Part shown: piece by piece, positions 18,154-26,505 of the stretch
Position numbering within the stretch: the first letter of the stretch is position 1
How the letters are laid out: each line of letters begins with the position of its first letter
NCBI RefSeq assembly: GCF_009760905.1
Contig: NZ_VIRW01000012.1
Location: 28,801 to 92,800, forward strand
Length of the DNA: 64,000 bases
Source: Chitinibacter sp. GC72
GTDB taxonomy: Bacteria; Pseudomonadota; Gammaproteobacteria; Burkholderiales; Chitinibacteraceae
Direction: 5' to 3'
Notes under the pieces: generated by a model
The model's input: the letters and a program-made list of their open reading frames with translations, nothing else
Told to the model about the DNA's origin: nothing
Databases searched by the model: none
Translations under genes and position numbers: made by a program

Positions 18154-18543
18154 TTATTTGCCAATATTAGCGAATATTTTTTTCAGTTTTTCATCCAGCG
18201 TGGCAGCTGTGAACGGTTTGACGACATAACCACTTGCCCCTGCTGTTGCAGCTTCAATGATGTTTTCCTTTTTCGCTTCAGCAGTCACCATCAACACTGG
18301 AAGGTGTTTGAGTTGTGCATCGGCACGTATTGCCTTGAGTAACTCAATACCTGTCATATTGGGCATATTCCAGTCGGTAACGACGAATTCAAATTGCCCA
18401 TTTTTTAGTTTGTGTAATGCCACTTGGCCATCTTCAGCCTCATCGACATTAGTAAATCCGAGTTCCTTTAGAAGATTTCGGACAATGCGACGCATGGTAG
18501 AAAAATCATCCACCACGAGAAAACGCATGTTCTGATCTGCCAT
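18154..18543 (-). CDS. cheY: Chemotaxis response regulator CheY
   Basis: A 129-residue single-domain receiver. The acidic pocket Asp12/Asp13 (LVVDDFS), the phosphorylation site Asp57 ([12 protein letters not shown]), the switch Thr87 (VLMVTAEA) and Lys109 (YVVKPF) match canonical CheY numbering exactly. It binds the flagellar motor switch when phosphorylated. It lies directly upstream of cheZ and cheA in the minus-strand chemotaxis operon. Confidence 0.95.
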   Translation of the reverse strand: MADQNMRFLVVDDFSTMRRIVRNLLKELGFTNVDEAEDGQVALHKLKNGQFEFVVTDWNMPNMTGIELLKAIRADAQLKHLPVLMVTAEAKKENIIEAATAGASGYVVKPFTAATLDEKLKKIFANIGK

Positions 18544-18603
18544 AACTTACTCCATTTGCGCGCAAAATAGCTGCGCATTAAATATGTGAATCTATCGCAA
18601 AGT

Positions 18604-19545
18604 TTAGCTAGCCAGTAATGGCGCTAAAGTATCTGCTAGGATGAAAGGATCAAATTTTGCCACGTATGCATCTACACCGACACTGGCACCCATCGCCCTG
18701 TTTGCATTGGATGATAGTGATGAGTGCATTACAACGGGAATGCCTTGAAAGCGGTGGTCTGACTTGATATGTTTGGTCAATACGTACCCATCCATTTCGG
18801 GCATCTCGGCATCGACTAAAATCAGTTTCAGTTTGTCTTTTAAATATTCGCCATCATGTACTGCACGATTGGCCAAGTTTTGTAACTTGTCCCATGCTTC
18901 CTTGCCGTTATTTGCCTGATGATATTTGACGCCAATTTTATCCAGAACACTGACAATTTCTTTTCTGGCAACTAATGAGTCATCGACGAAAAACATGAAT
19001 GTATCAGAGCTAATGTGCGGTTTTGGCAAATCTGGCACTACTGGCTCGCCAATAACGGTGGACAGAATCTGCTCTACGTCCAAAATTGATACCAATTTTC
19101 CATCAGGCAATTCTGTAATTGCTGTAATCAAGGCCTGATTGCCTGCAAGCATGGTTTCTGGTGCGCGTACCTTATCCCAGTCCACACGGATAATTCGGTC
19201 CACGTCATGCACAAGAAAAGCTTGGGTATGTTTGGAGAACTCCGTGACGATCATGGTGCCCGTAGTATCACCCTTTGGTACTTCTTGTGTAGATACAAAA
19301 CGCGATAATGCAATTACAGGAATAATATTGCCACGCAATGAAAGAACACCCTCTACTCCATGAGGCATATTTGGTGTTTTTGTTATTTTTGGTGTTTGAG
19401 ATACTTCGCGTACTTTAAATACATTAATCCCAAATATTTCTCTCGTTCCAAGTGTAAATAACAATATCTCCATTTTATTGGAGCCTGCCAACTTGGTACG
19501 TGCATCAACAGTATCTAGTAAATTGGTTTGTTCTGGCTTGCTCAT
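18604..19545 (-). CDS. cheV: Chemotaxis coupling protein CheV (CheW-receiver fusion), copy 1
   Basis: A 313-residue protein with a CheW-like domain (about 15-165: MEILLFTLGTREIFGINVFKVREV, GVEGVLSLRGNIIPVI) joined to a C-terminal receiver (about 180-310). The receiver site lies in LILVDAEMPEMDG. CheV couples receptors to CheA, and phosphorylation of its receiver tunes adaptation. It is 26 bp downstream of a second cheV that is similar throughout, a clear tandem duplication. No separate cheW is seen, so these proteins may be the local couplers. Confidence 0.93.
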   Translation of the reverse strand: MSKPEQTNLLDTVDARTKLAGSNKMEILLFTLGTREIFGINVFKVREVSQTPKITKTPNMPHGVEGVLSLRGNIIPVIALSRFVSTQEVPKGDTTGTMIVTEFSKHTQAFLVHDVDRIIRVDWDKVRAPETMLAGNQALITAITELPDGKLVSILDVEQILSTVIGEPVVPDLPKPHISSDTFMFFVDDSLVARKEIVSVLDKIGVKYHQANNGKEAWDKLQNLANRAVHDGEYLKDKLKLILVDAEMPEMDGYVLTKHIKSDHRFQGIPVVMHSSLSSNANRAMGASVGVDAYVAKFDPFILADTLAPLLAS

Positions 19546-19571
19546 AGCAAATGCTCCAAATCGGATGACGA

Positions 19572-20534
19572 CTAGTTTGTTGATTCGTTGCGTAACAAGA
19601 AGTTGGCAATGCTTTGTGACAGTTTATGAGGCTCAAATTTCGCTACATATCCATCAACACCAACAGACTGTCCCAGTTTTTGGTTGGACAAACCAGAAAG
19701 TGAAGAGTGCATCAATACTGGGATGCCAACAAAACGCGGATCACTTTTGATTTGTTTTGTGAGCATGTAACCATCCATTTCCGGCATTTCTACGTCAGTT
19801 AGAACAAGCTGGATCATGTCTTTGACCATAAGACCTTGTATTTCTGCTGACTGTGCAATTAGTAGCAGTTCTTCCCATGCCCGTTTTCCATTGATGGCAT
19901 GTAAATGACGAATATTCATTGCGTCCAGCGTTTGCTCAATTTGGCTTCGCGCAACGAGTGAGTCATCCGCAAAAAATACCGTCTTGTTAATTACTTTTTG
20001 ATTTTGTACTACGGTTGATGTATCAACCCGATTGCTGTGCTGCGTGGTTTCAGCCAATACTTTTTCAACATCCAGCATCATAACCAGTTTGCCATTATCA
20101 AGCTCGGTAACTGCAGTGACCAAGCCTCCCATCTGCATGGTCAACATGTCTGGGGGGACGCGCATCACTGACCAGTCTAATCGCAAAATGGTATCAACAG
20201 CTTCAACAAGGAATCCTTGTGTATGGCCGTTGTACTCTGAAACGATCATGATTTCTGGACGGCTCTCTGTCTGAATGCCTGCGTAGCGCGCGAGATCAAT
20301 GACCGGGACCAGTGATCCACGCAGACTAACCATGCCTTCGACCGAAGAGGGCATATCGGGAGCCTGGGTAATTTCAGGGGTTCGCATGACCTCACGTACT
20401 TTGAATACATTGATTCCAAACGTTTCACGTCGACCTGAACGCTGATCCAAGCCTAATGTAAACAGCAGAATCTCTAGCTTATTTGTGCCTGCTAGCTTGG
20501 TGCGGGCATCAATGTTTTTGAGAAGGTCTGACAC
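19572..20534 (-). CDS. cheV: Chemotaxis coupling protein CheV (CheW-receiver fusion), copy 2, first gene of operon
   Basis: A 320-residue paralogue of the next gene, with the same order: CheW-like domain (about 18-175) and receiver (about 190-315) with VLTDVEMPEMDGYML. It differs mainly by a short insert in the first domain (LGLDQRSGRRETFGINVF) and by the linker. It is the first gene of a minus-strand run cheV-cheV-cheY-cheZ-cheA-EAL/HDOD. A sigma-28-like promoter lies 41 bp upstream of the start, so flagellar-class control is likely. Confidence 0.93.
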   Translation of the reverse strand: MSDLLKNIDARTKLAGTNKLEILLFTLGLDQRSGRRETFGINVFKVREVMRTPEITQAPDMPSSVEGMVSLRGSLVPVIDLARYAGIQTESRPEIMIVSEYNGHTQGFLVEAVDTILRLDWSVMRVPPDMLTMQMGGLVTAVTELDNGKLVMMLDVEKVLAETTQHSNRVDTSTVVQNQKVINKTVFFADDSLVARSQIEQTLDAMNIRHLHAINGKRAWEELLLIAQSAEIQGLMVKDMIQLVLTDVEMPEMDGYMLTKQIKSDPRFVGIPVLMHSSLSGLSNQKLGQSVGVDGYVAKFEPHKLSQSIANFLLRNESTN

Positions 20535-20574
20535 GAGGTTGCTCCATTTGGCTGCAGTTGAGGGACGTTGTGAT

Positions 20575-20601
20575 ATATCGACAAAATTTCATACTTATTT
20601 A
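20575..20601 (-). promoter_or_regulatory. Sigma-28 (FliA)-type promoter for the che operon
   Basis: Read on the minus strand: TAAATAAG (20601-20594), an 11-bp spacer, then GTCGATAT (20582-20575). The flagellar consensus is TAAAGTTT-N11-GCCGATAA. Spacing is exact and the key bases TAAA and CGATA are conserved. The expected start point lies about 35 nt upstream of the first cheV. Confidence 0.6.
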
Positions 20602-20661
20602 GCATCATCAGCTTGATAGCGACGCTGGTTGATCCGCTTTCGGGCGCGATATGATGCTCAT

Positions 20662-20688
20662 TAAAATGAATTGCAGCTACGTCGATTA
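20662..20688 (+). promoter_or_regulatory. Sigma-28 (FliA)-type promoter facing the sensor kinase
   Basis: TAAAATGA (20662-20669), an 11-bp spacer, then GTCGATTA (20681-20688). TAAA and CGAT match the flagellar consensus with exact spacing. It is back to back with the che-operon promoter, 60 bp away. The predicted start point (about 20695) is only a few bases before ATG 20700. That would leave almost no leader, or point to GTG 20736 as the real start. Confidence 0.5.
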
Positions 20689-20699
20689 AGGCATTTATA

Positions 20700-21923
20700 A
20701 TGCAAAAACGGCAAAGCAACAAGGACGCTTTTTTCGTGTCAATCAAAGAATCGCAACTTAACTCCAAAGAGCTGGAAGAGGCATTTACGCTTTTTACAGA
20801 AGCTTCTCATCAATTATCAAATGCTTATGCAGATCTGCAACAGGACGTTGCAACCCTCACGGGGCAGCTAGCTGTAGCCAATGGCAATCTGAAAAAACAG
20901 TATGAAGAGAAGGCAGTGTTGTCACGACGTCTCACTTTGTTACTTGATCGATTGCCTGCAGGGGTTGTTGAAGTGGCTGAGTCGGGAGTCGCTGTACGCT
21001 GTAATCAGCGTGCTCATGACTTGCTCAATCAGTCAATTATTGGCTTGAGCTGGGTGGAGTTCTTTACACAGTTTTTTTCAGAGGTGTCAGAGTCTGGGAT
21101 TTGGCGATTTCAGAACCAAGATGTTCAGGCTTATTTTTCAATCGAGCAGGTGCGTATCGAAGAGGAGTCGGTTTCCGTTGTGCTTTTGCATGATGTAACC
21201 GCTTCAGTAGAAATGCGTGAAACCTTGCAGCGAAACAGTCGTCTGGTCGCCATGGGTGAAATGGCCGCAGGCTTGGCACATCAATTGCGAACTCCCTTGG
21301 CTGCGGCATTATTATATGTTGGTCATTTGCAGCGTGAGCAATTGCAAGATAGCGATAGAATACGTTTCTCGGCAAAAGCAATTGATCGTTTGCAACGATT
21401 GGAAGCTTTGGTTCAGAATATGCTTCTATTTGTCCGTGGCAAGCCGCATGAAGTGGCGGCTATTGATATCTCCGATGTCGCTCTGGATGCGATTTCAGAA
21501 GTGAAGTCGGTCTTTGAGCCTGCGGGTTTAAGTATTGTTCTAAATAATCAGGGCTCAGGATGTTTTGTGTTGGCTAATTTTAAAGAGCTAAGCGGTGCGA
21601 TTGGCAATTTGCTGGAAAATGCGTGCCAAGCTTCCGTGCCCGGGCAGCAAGTTATCTGCTCGATAGTACAATGTGAGAGTGCTGTTGAAATCGTGGTACA
21701 GGATTATGGAGCCGGCATCCCTGACGCTGTTTTGAGCCGCTTGTTTGAGCCATTCTTTACAACGCGGAAAGGTGGAACTGGCTTGGGCTTGGCTATTGTA
21801 AGGAATTTGATTTCGAGTTATGGCGGTGAAATATCTGTTACATCAACTCCAAATTTAGGTAGTGTTTTCAAGATTTGCTTGCCTCGGGTGCCCGACACAA
21901 CTAAGGTGTTAGCACAAAGTTAG
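20700..21923 (+). CDS. Sensor histidine kinase, FleS/FlrB-like
   Basis: A 407-residue soluble kinase with no membrane segment. A coiled-coil N-terminus (about 15-75) leads to a PAS-like domain (about 80-165). The H-box is MGEMAAGLAHQLRTPLA with His194. The ATPase N-box is LSGAIGNLLENACQAS, followed by GAGIPDAV and GGTGLGLAIV. The H-box context is that of flagellar regulator kinases FleS/FlrB, which normally act on a sigma-54 activator (FleR/FlrC). No such partner is adjacent. An alternative start at GTG 20736 has AAGGA 10 nt upstream and fits the promoter better. It is divergent from the che operon. Confidence 0.85.
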   Translation: MQKRQSNKDAFFVSIKESQLNSKELEEAFTLFTEASHQLSNAYADLQQDVATLTGQLAVANGNLKKQYEEKAVLSRRLTLLLDRLPAGVVEVAESGVAVRCNQRAHDLLNQSIIGLSWVEFFTQFFSEVSESGIWRFQNQDVQAYFSIEQVRIEEESVSVVLLHDVTASVEMRETLQRNSRLVAMGEMAAGLAHQLRTPLAAALLYVGHLQREQLQDSDRIRFSAKAIDRLQRLEALVQNMLLFVRGKPHEVAAIDISDVALDAISEVKSVFEPAGLSIVLNNQGSGCFVLANFKELSGAIGNLLENACQASVPGQQVICSIVQCESAVEIVVQDYGAGIPDAVLSRLFEPFFTTRKGGTGLGLAIVRNLISSYGGEISVTSTPNLGSVFKICLPRVPDTTKVLAQS

Positions 21924-21997
21924 GTTTGTTTTTTCCAGACTCGGTGGTGCTTTTTGACCCCTGTCAAATTTTAAATATAGCTCAGTAAAAGGTTGGT

Positions 21998-22309
21998 GTG
22001 AGAATGACTCCTACGGTACAAATTGAAGGCAGTGTCGGCCGAGTAATCTTGTCGGGGCAATTTGATTTCAGTGCTCATCGTGAGTTTCGTCAAGTATGTG
22101 AATCCATTATTGCCAACGCTGATATTAAAGAAGTTCTGGTTGATTTCCAGAATGTTAACTACCTAGATAGCTCCGCTTTGGGGATGCTACTGCTACTGAA
22201 AGAAAAAATTGCGGCAGCCAGCAAGACCCTAGCTTTGGTCAATTGCCGTGACACCGTCAAGCAAGTTTTGGAGATTGCTTGCTTTGGTAAAATCTTCACG
22301 ATTCGTTAA
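21998..22309 (+). CDS. STAS-domain anti-sigma factor antagonist (HsbA-like)
   Basis: A 103-residue single STAS domain. The phosphoryl-acceptor region is VNYLDSSALGMLL, with Ser58/Ser59 in the usual place. It would switch partners when phosphorylated by a kinase domain and dephosphorylated by a PP2C domain. Both domains are encoded in the next gene, 12 bp downstream. In Pseudomonas aeruginosa HsbA is such a protein and works on the flagellar anti-sigma factor FlgM; that comparison is by architecture only. The start is GTG 21998 or ATG 22004; AAAGG at 21988 fits either. Confidence 0.86.
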   Translation: MRMTPTVQIEGSVGRVILSGQFDFSAHREFRQVCESIIANADIKEVLVDFQNVNYLDSSALGMLLLLKEKIAAASKTLALVNCRDTVKQVLEIACFGKIFTIR

Positions 22310-22321
22310 GACAGGGCTGTT

Positions 22322-24061
22322 ATGAAGATCTTGGTGGTCGACGATACCGAAGCAATCTTGTTATTGATTTCGCGATTCGTTGAAGCGCTGGGTCATCAGG
22401 CTCTTATCGCCCGAAACGGTCAGGAAGCAATCAATGTCTGGCGCCAAGAGCAGCCAGACTTGGTTCTGATGGATGTCATGATGCCCGTCATGTCAGGGCC
22501 TGAGGCATCTGTCCAGATTAAAGCTGAGGCTGGTGCGACCTGGGTACCGATTGTCTTTGTCACGGGGGTTGGCGAAGAAAATGCGCTGGCCGATGCTATT
22601 GAGCGCGGCGCAGATGATTACATCAACAAACCAGTCAATTTCCGGGTACTTGAGGCAAAGTTAAAGGCCTTCGGCCGGACTTTGGACTTGAACCGTAAGG
22701 TTCGTGAGCAATCGCAAACCCTTGCCGATTATTACGAGCGCGCCGAGGAAGAGAAGCGGGTTGTTCGTCACTTGATGGATCAAATGGTCAATTCGGAACG
22801 CCTGGCTGATCCGCAGTTTGACTATTGGCTCTCTCCAGCAGAAAGTTTGTCGGGCGATTTGATTGCTGCTGCCCGAACTCCCGGCCAGGCATTGCATATT
22901 CTACTCGCCGATGGGATCGGTCATGGCCTGACGGCGGCCTTGAATGTCCTGCCGCTGACTCAGCCGTTTTACAGTATGACCGAGAAGGGGTATTCCATTA
23001 CGGATATCCTGTTTGAAATGAATGCAAAAATTCGGCAGGTACTGCCGATTGGCCGTTTTGTCTGCGTATCGCTTATTTCAATTGATGAAGTAGGCGGTAC
23101 AGTGGAAATCTGGAATGCGGGAATGCCGCCAATCCAGATCTTGGATCAGCAGCGCCAAGTTGTGCGTGTATGCAGCTCGAGCAATTTGCCACTTGGAATC
23201 GTGCCTTCCCATTCTCTGGATCTGGTCCCCGAACGTATTTATTACAAACAACCCGGTTATATTGTTGCTTATTCCGATGGGTTGGTTGAAGCGCGTAATG
23301 CAGGCAAAGCAGAGTTTGGTTTGCCGACCTTGCTAGATTCCTTGTCACAATCTGATGATCGTCAGATGTTGGCTCGGGTGCAAGCCGAGTTTTTGCAATT
23401 TCTGGATGGCGAGCAGCATCACGACGACGTTTCTTTGGTGGTCGCGCGATTTGGTATGGATGTGCAGGCCGCCAAAACCGAACTTGAAGTGCAGGCTGTC
23501 GAAGCCCGATTTGATGAAATCTCGGCAGATTTTAATCTGCTGGCCGAATGCAGCTGGCGCTATAGCCTGATTCTAAGCGCGCAAGAGCTGCGGTACGTCA
23601 ATACCATTCCGTTCATGATGTCTTTTGTGAAAGAAATCAAATCACTGGCTCATGTGCAATCTGATGTTTTTCTGATTTTGACCGAGCTGTTTGTGAATGC
23701 GCTCGATCATGGCTTGCTGCTGCTTGATTCGGCCATCAAGACGCAGCCCGACGGCATGGAAGAATATCTGGCGCAACGGGCTGAGCGTCTGGCCAACTTG
23801 CAGGAAGGTCGTATTGAGATTGACCTGATGGGGCTGAAATACAAAGACGCTGAAGTTTTGAAAATCCGGGTCAAAGACAGTGGCGAGGGCTTTGACTGGT
23901 CGAATGCCTTTCAAACTCCGGTAAGTCATACATCCCATCCATCAACGGCCTTTGGACGAGGTATTTCCCTTGTTCGTGCACTGTCGCTGAAGGTTCAGTT
24001 TAATGGTCTGGGTAATGAGGTTGAAGTTTATTACTTACCCGCCCCCAGTCCAAAGCACTGA
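22322..24061 (+). CDS. Response regulator with PP2C phosphatase and serine kinase-like domains (HsbR-like)
   Basis: A 579-residue three-part protein. The receiver (about 1-120) has Asp7/Asp8, the phosphorylation site Asp51 (LVLMDVMMPVMSG) and YINKPVN. A coiled linker leads to a SpoIIE-type PP2C domain (about 160-385) with SLSGDLIAAAR, LLADGIGHGLTAA and QHHDDVSLVVARF. A C-terminal HATPase domain (about 430-575) has LTELFVNALDHGL and DSGEGF. This is the REC-PP2C-kinase order of HsbR, which controls phosphorylation of a STAS partner. That partner is the preceding gene. Together with the FleS-like kinase it forms a candidate phosphorelay into motility or surface behaviour. Confidence 0.88.
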   Translation: MKILVVDDTEAILLLISRFVEALGHQALIARNGQEAINVWRQEQPDLVLMDVMMPVMSGPEASVQIKAEAGATWVPIVFVTGVGEENALADAIERGADDYINKPVNFRVLEAKLKAFGRTLDLNRKVREQSQTLADYYERAEEEKRVVRHLMDQMVNSERLADPQFDYWLSPAESLSGDLIAAARTPGQALHILLADGIGHGLTAALNVLPLTQPFYSMTEKGYSITDILFEMNAKIRQVLPIGRFVCVSLISIDEVGGTVEIWNAGMPPIQILDQQRQVVRVCSSSNLPLGIVPSHSLDLVPERIYYKQPGYIVAYSDGLVEARNAGKAEFGLPTLLDSLSQSDDRQMLARVQAEFLQFLDGEQHHDDVSLVVARFGMDVQAAKTELEVQAVEARFDEISADFNLLAECSWRYSLILSAQELRYVNTIPFMMSFVKEIKSLAHVQSDVFLILTELFVNALDHGLLLLDSAIKTQPDGMEEYLAQRAERLANLQEGRIEIDLMGLKYKDAEVLKIRVKDSGEGFDWSNAFQTPVSHTSHPSTAFGRGISLVRALSLKVQFNGLGNEVEVYYLPAPSPKH

Positions 24062-24102
24062 GGCAGCTTGAGTTGCGTGATCGCCGGTTCTGCGCAAAAT
24101 CA

Positions 24103-24945
24103 TCACAAATAATGAGCCAGGCTAGCTAGGGCAAAGCAGCCTGTCCACGCCGTTATCAGCAATATCCAGGCTGCCTGTCGTTTTCTATGCAAGCCAATTG
24201 CTAGCAGTGCCAGCCACACAAAGGTCGCTGCAGTTCCCCAGTAATTATTCCCTATGCCCAGCAAATAGCTATTGCTCACGCCCAGTAGCAGCCAAGGTGC
24301 ACTGGCCAGCATGCATTTATGCGGCAGACTGGCTTCTTGATCGGGGGCCAGGCTGGGCAGGGCTTGCAGTAAGGGGCCGATAAATGCCTCTGGCTCGTGT
24401 TTGATTCCTTTCACCAAAGCCAGACTTGGGCCGCTGGCTATTCCGGCGGCCAGCAGAATACTAGGTAATCCCAGGCTCGATTCTGCGCCGGGTAGCGGGT
24501 CGATCTGCTCATCGACTGGTCTGGGTTTGGCTTGTCGGTACACGCGGATAATTTGCCAGCTTGCGCCGCCTAGGCCCAGGCACCAGGTGGCAAATTGCAA
24601 GCTGGCCGGCAGACGTTGAAATCCAAGCAAAAGCGCCAGCATACAGCCGGTAAACAGTAGGGCATCGTTGCTTTTTTGCTGGAAAAAATCGGTGATGTAT
24701 CTGGCGCTGCCCTGATAAAGCAAGATGCCGCGGATATTAAGCCTCAGGAGTATTGGGCTGAGTAGCTTGATTCCAAAGAGTTTTAGGCATATACCCATGG
24801 TTTTTGTGCGGTAGTTTTTTTCGGTGGCTGGTAAGGCCTGAGCGATTTCCAGCCAGTACCACTGGCGCGCATGGCCGGATTCCAGATCGGAGATCTGCTG
24901 AATAATCTGCTTCTGTTCGCCAGGGCTGAATGCTTTGGGGCGCAT
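24103..24945 (-). CDS. Predicted membrane protein of unknown function
   Basis: A 280-residue protein with a soluble charged N-terminus (about 1-55, starting MRPKAFSPGEQKQIIQQISDLESGHARQWYWLEIAQALP). Hydrophobic segments follow at about 92-108, 113-130, 157-172, 207-225, 233-250 and 255-277. I do not recognise the family. The N-terminal segment resembles small stress/TPM-type starts but is too short to assign. It sits one base after the ubiA stop, so it is probably the last gene of a ubiC-ubiA unit, with no evidence that it acts in ubiquinone synthesis. Confidence 0.6.
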   Translation of the reverse strand: MRPKAFSPGEQKQIIQQISDLESGHARQWYWLEIAQALPATEKNYRTKTMGICLKLFGIKLLSPILLRLNIRGILLYQGSARYITDFFQQKSNDALLFTGCMLALLLGFQRLPASLQFATWCLGLGGASWQIIRVYRQAKPRPVDEQIDPLPGAESSLGLPSILLAAGIASGPSLALVKGIKHEPEAFIGPLLQALPSLAPDQEASLPHKCMLASAPWLLLGVSNSYLLGIGNNYWGTAATFVWLALLAIGLHRKRQAAWILLITAWTGCFALASLAHYL

Positions 24946-24946
24946 C

Positions 24947-25810
24947 TTAACGTAGCCAGAAATCGCACAAAATGGCTAGAAATAGCAGCGCACCTATCCG
25001 GTTATTGCTGAGAAATGCTGCAAAGCAGGCGGCTCTGTCGCGGTGACGAATTTGCGGATATTGTGACGCCACCAGCAGGGCGCAAGCACCCAGCCCAAGA
25101 TAGTAAGCGTAACCCATTCCCGACTCGATCCCGATCCAGCCCATCAGTAGCAGAAATCCGGTGTGGCAGAGCATCACCGCCAGTACATCGTGCCTGCCAA
25201 AAGTAATGGCCGATGTTTTGATCCCGATTTTCAAATCATCAGGCTTATCAACAATGGCGTATTCGGTGTCGTAAGCAATGGTCCAGAGCAGATTGGCCAG
25301 CATGAGTACCCACGCGATCAGTGGCACCGCCCCGGTCTGCGCTGCAAAAGCCATCGGAATCCCAAAACTGAAGGCAATGCCAAGATAGGCCTGGGGAATG
25401 GCCAGAAAGCGCTTGGTGAAGGGGTAGGAGGCAGCCAGAAAGGTCGCTGGCAGTGTCAGAAGCAGCGTCAGAGTGTTGAGTGGCAGTGCAATCAATAACG
25501 CTGTAACGGTCAGCGCAGCAGCCAGATAAAGTGCTTCGCGTGATTTGATCTCACCAGAGGCCAGTGGGCGCAGTTTGGTGCGCTCAACGTGGCCATCGAA
25601 ATTCCGATCCGCCCAGTCGTTGATTACGCAGCCTGCCGAGCGCATCAGAAATGTGCCCAGGCAAAAAATGAGTAGCAGTTGCCAATCTGGCGCGCCCCGC
25701 GCCGCCAGCCATAATCCCCACAGCGTCGGCCAGAGCAGCAATAAAGTGCCGATCGGTTTATCCATCCGGGCCAGGCGGTAATAGGCAGAGAGTCGTTGTT
25801 TGTAGGTCAT
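24947..25810 (-). CDS. ubiA: 4-hydroxybenzoate octaprenyltransferase UbiA
   Basis: A 287-residue integral membrane prenyltransferase that attaches the polyprenyl chain to 4-hydroxybenzoate, the second step of ubiquinone synthesis. Both aspartate-rich motifs are present: [18 protein letters not shown] and [17 protein letters not shown]. Eight or nine hydrophobic segments are visible, as expected. Its start overlaps the ubiC stop by four bases (ATGA), so the two are translationally coupled and act consecutively in the pathway. Confidence 0.95.
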   Translation of the reverse strand: MTYKQRLSAYYRLARMDKPIGTLLLLWPTLWGLWLAARGAPDWQLLLIFCLGTFLMRSAGCVINDWADRNFDGHVERTKLRPLASGEIKSREALYLAAALTVTALLIALPLNTLTLLLTLPATFLAASYPFTKRFLAIPQAYLGIAFSFGIPMAFAAQTGAVPLIAWVLMLANLLWTIAYDTEYAIVDKPDDLKIGIKTSAITFGRHDVLAVMLCHTGFLLLMGWIGIESGMGYAYYLGLGACALLVASQYPQIRHRDRAACFAAFLSNNRIGALLFLAILCDFWLR

Positions 25811-26343
25811 GGCGTTGGCTGGCGATTAAATGGCGCTAAAAATACTTCGGTGACCAACAGCTGATCCCGGCCAGAATAAAAAAACGAGCGGCGCGCCCAC
25901 AGTGTGGCTGCTTGCGGCCCAGCAGCAGCCACGGCTTTTTGCCATAGCGGATGACGGCGATCGATTTGGCAAAAAGCTAGGCGCGAGCGTTGTATGGTCG
26001 GATCGGCAAACAGCAGGGCTCCCAGAGGCTTGCTGCCGGTGCGGCCCAGCAAATGAAAGCCACGGCGCAGGCTGTCTGGGCTGGTGATGCTATGGGCGAA
26101 AACCAGCGCCTGATCTGCTGAGCACAAGAGTACCTCGCGCGTGGCGAGCGATTGTGCGGGTGATGAGAAAAACAGGCTTTCGTCCTGATGCGCCGGATAT
26201 AAACCCTGGCACAGCACGCGCAGTGAAAAATCCGGAAAGTGGCCGATCAGGCGGCGTGTGAGTGAGCCGCGTTCGCTCAGCCAGGGGCGTAAATGGCGGG
26301 GGGCGCGTGCTAGCGTGCTGCGCCAAAATACAAAGTCATGCAT
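25807..26343 (-). CDS. ubiC: Chorismate lyase UbiC
   Basis: A protein of about 178 residues that converts chorismate to 4-hydroxybenzoate and pyruvate, the entry step of ubiquinone synthesis. Typical segments are [16 protein letters not shown] near the N-terminus, [22 protein letters not shown], the [15 protein letters not shown] stretch and the C-terminal [20 protein letters not shown] with the conserved glutamate. ATG 26343 is taken as the start; a TTG seven codons earlier (26364) is also open and neither has a clear ribosome-binding site. The gene overlaps ubiA. Confidence 0.92.
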   Translation of the reverse strand: MHDFVFWRSTLARAPRHLRPWLSERGSLTRRLIGHFPDFSLRVLCQGLYPAHQDESLFFSSPAQSLATREVLLCSADQALVFAHSITSPDSLRRGFHLLGRTGSKPLGALLFADPTIQRSRLAFCQIDRRHPLWQKAVAAAGPQAATLWARRSFFYSGRDQLLVTEVFLAPFNRQPTP

Positions 26344-26451
26344 ACGAGGTAAATCAATGGGCAAGGCTTTGATTATGCCACAAGAGGCTGGGCGCTTCTG
26401 CCTAGGAATGACCGCAATAAAGTGCCTGTAGGTATGATATTAGGTGTTGCT

Positions 26452-26501
26452 GGGTATATCGATCAAGCCTTTATAGAAAAAGGCTTGCATGGATATACCC
26501 T
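26452..26501. repeat. Short-family palindromic repeat, copy S2
   Basis: GGGTATATC (26452-26460) pairs with GATATACCC (26492-26500). After a small internal loop, CAAGCCT (26464-26470) pairs with AGGCTTG (26481-26487). It lies between ubiC and the end of the flagellin gene, five bases past the flagellin stop, where it could act as that gene's terminator. A diverged partial copy (GTGCCTGTAGGTAT) stands just before it at 26422. Confidence 0.6.
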
Positions 26502-26505
26502 GTGA

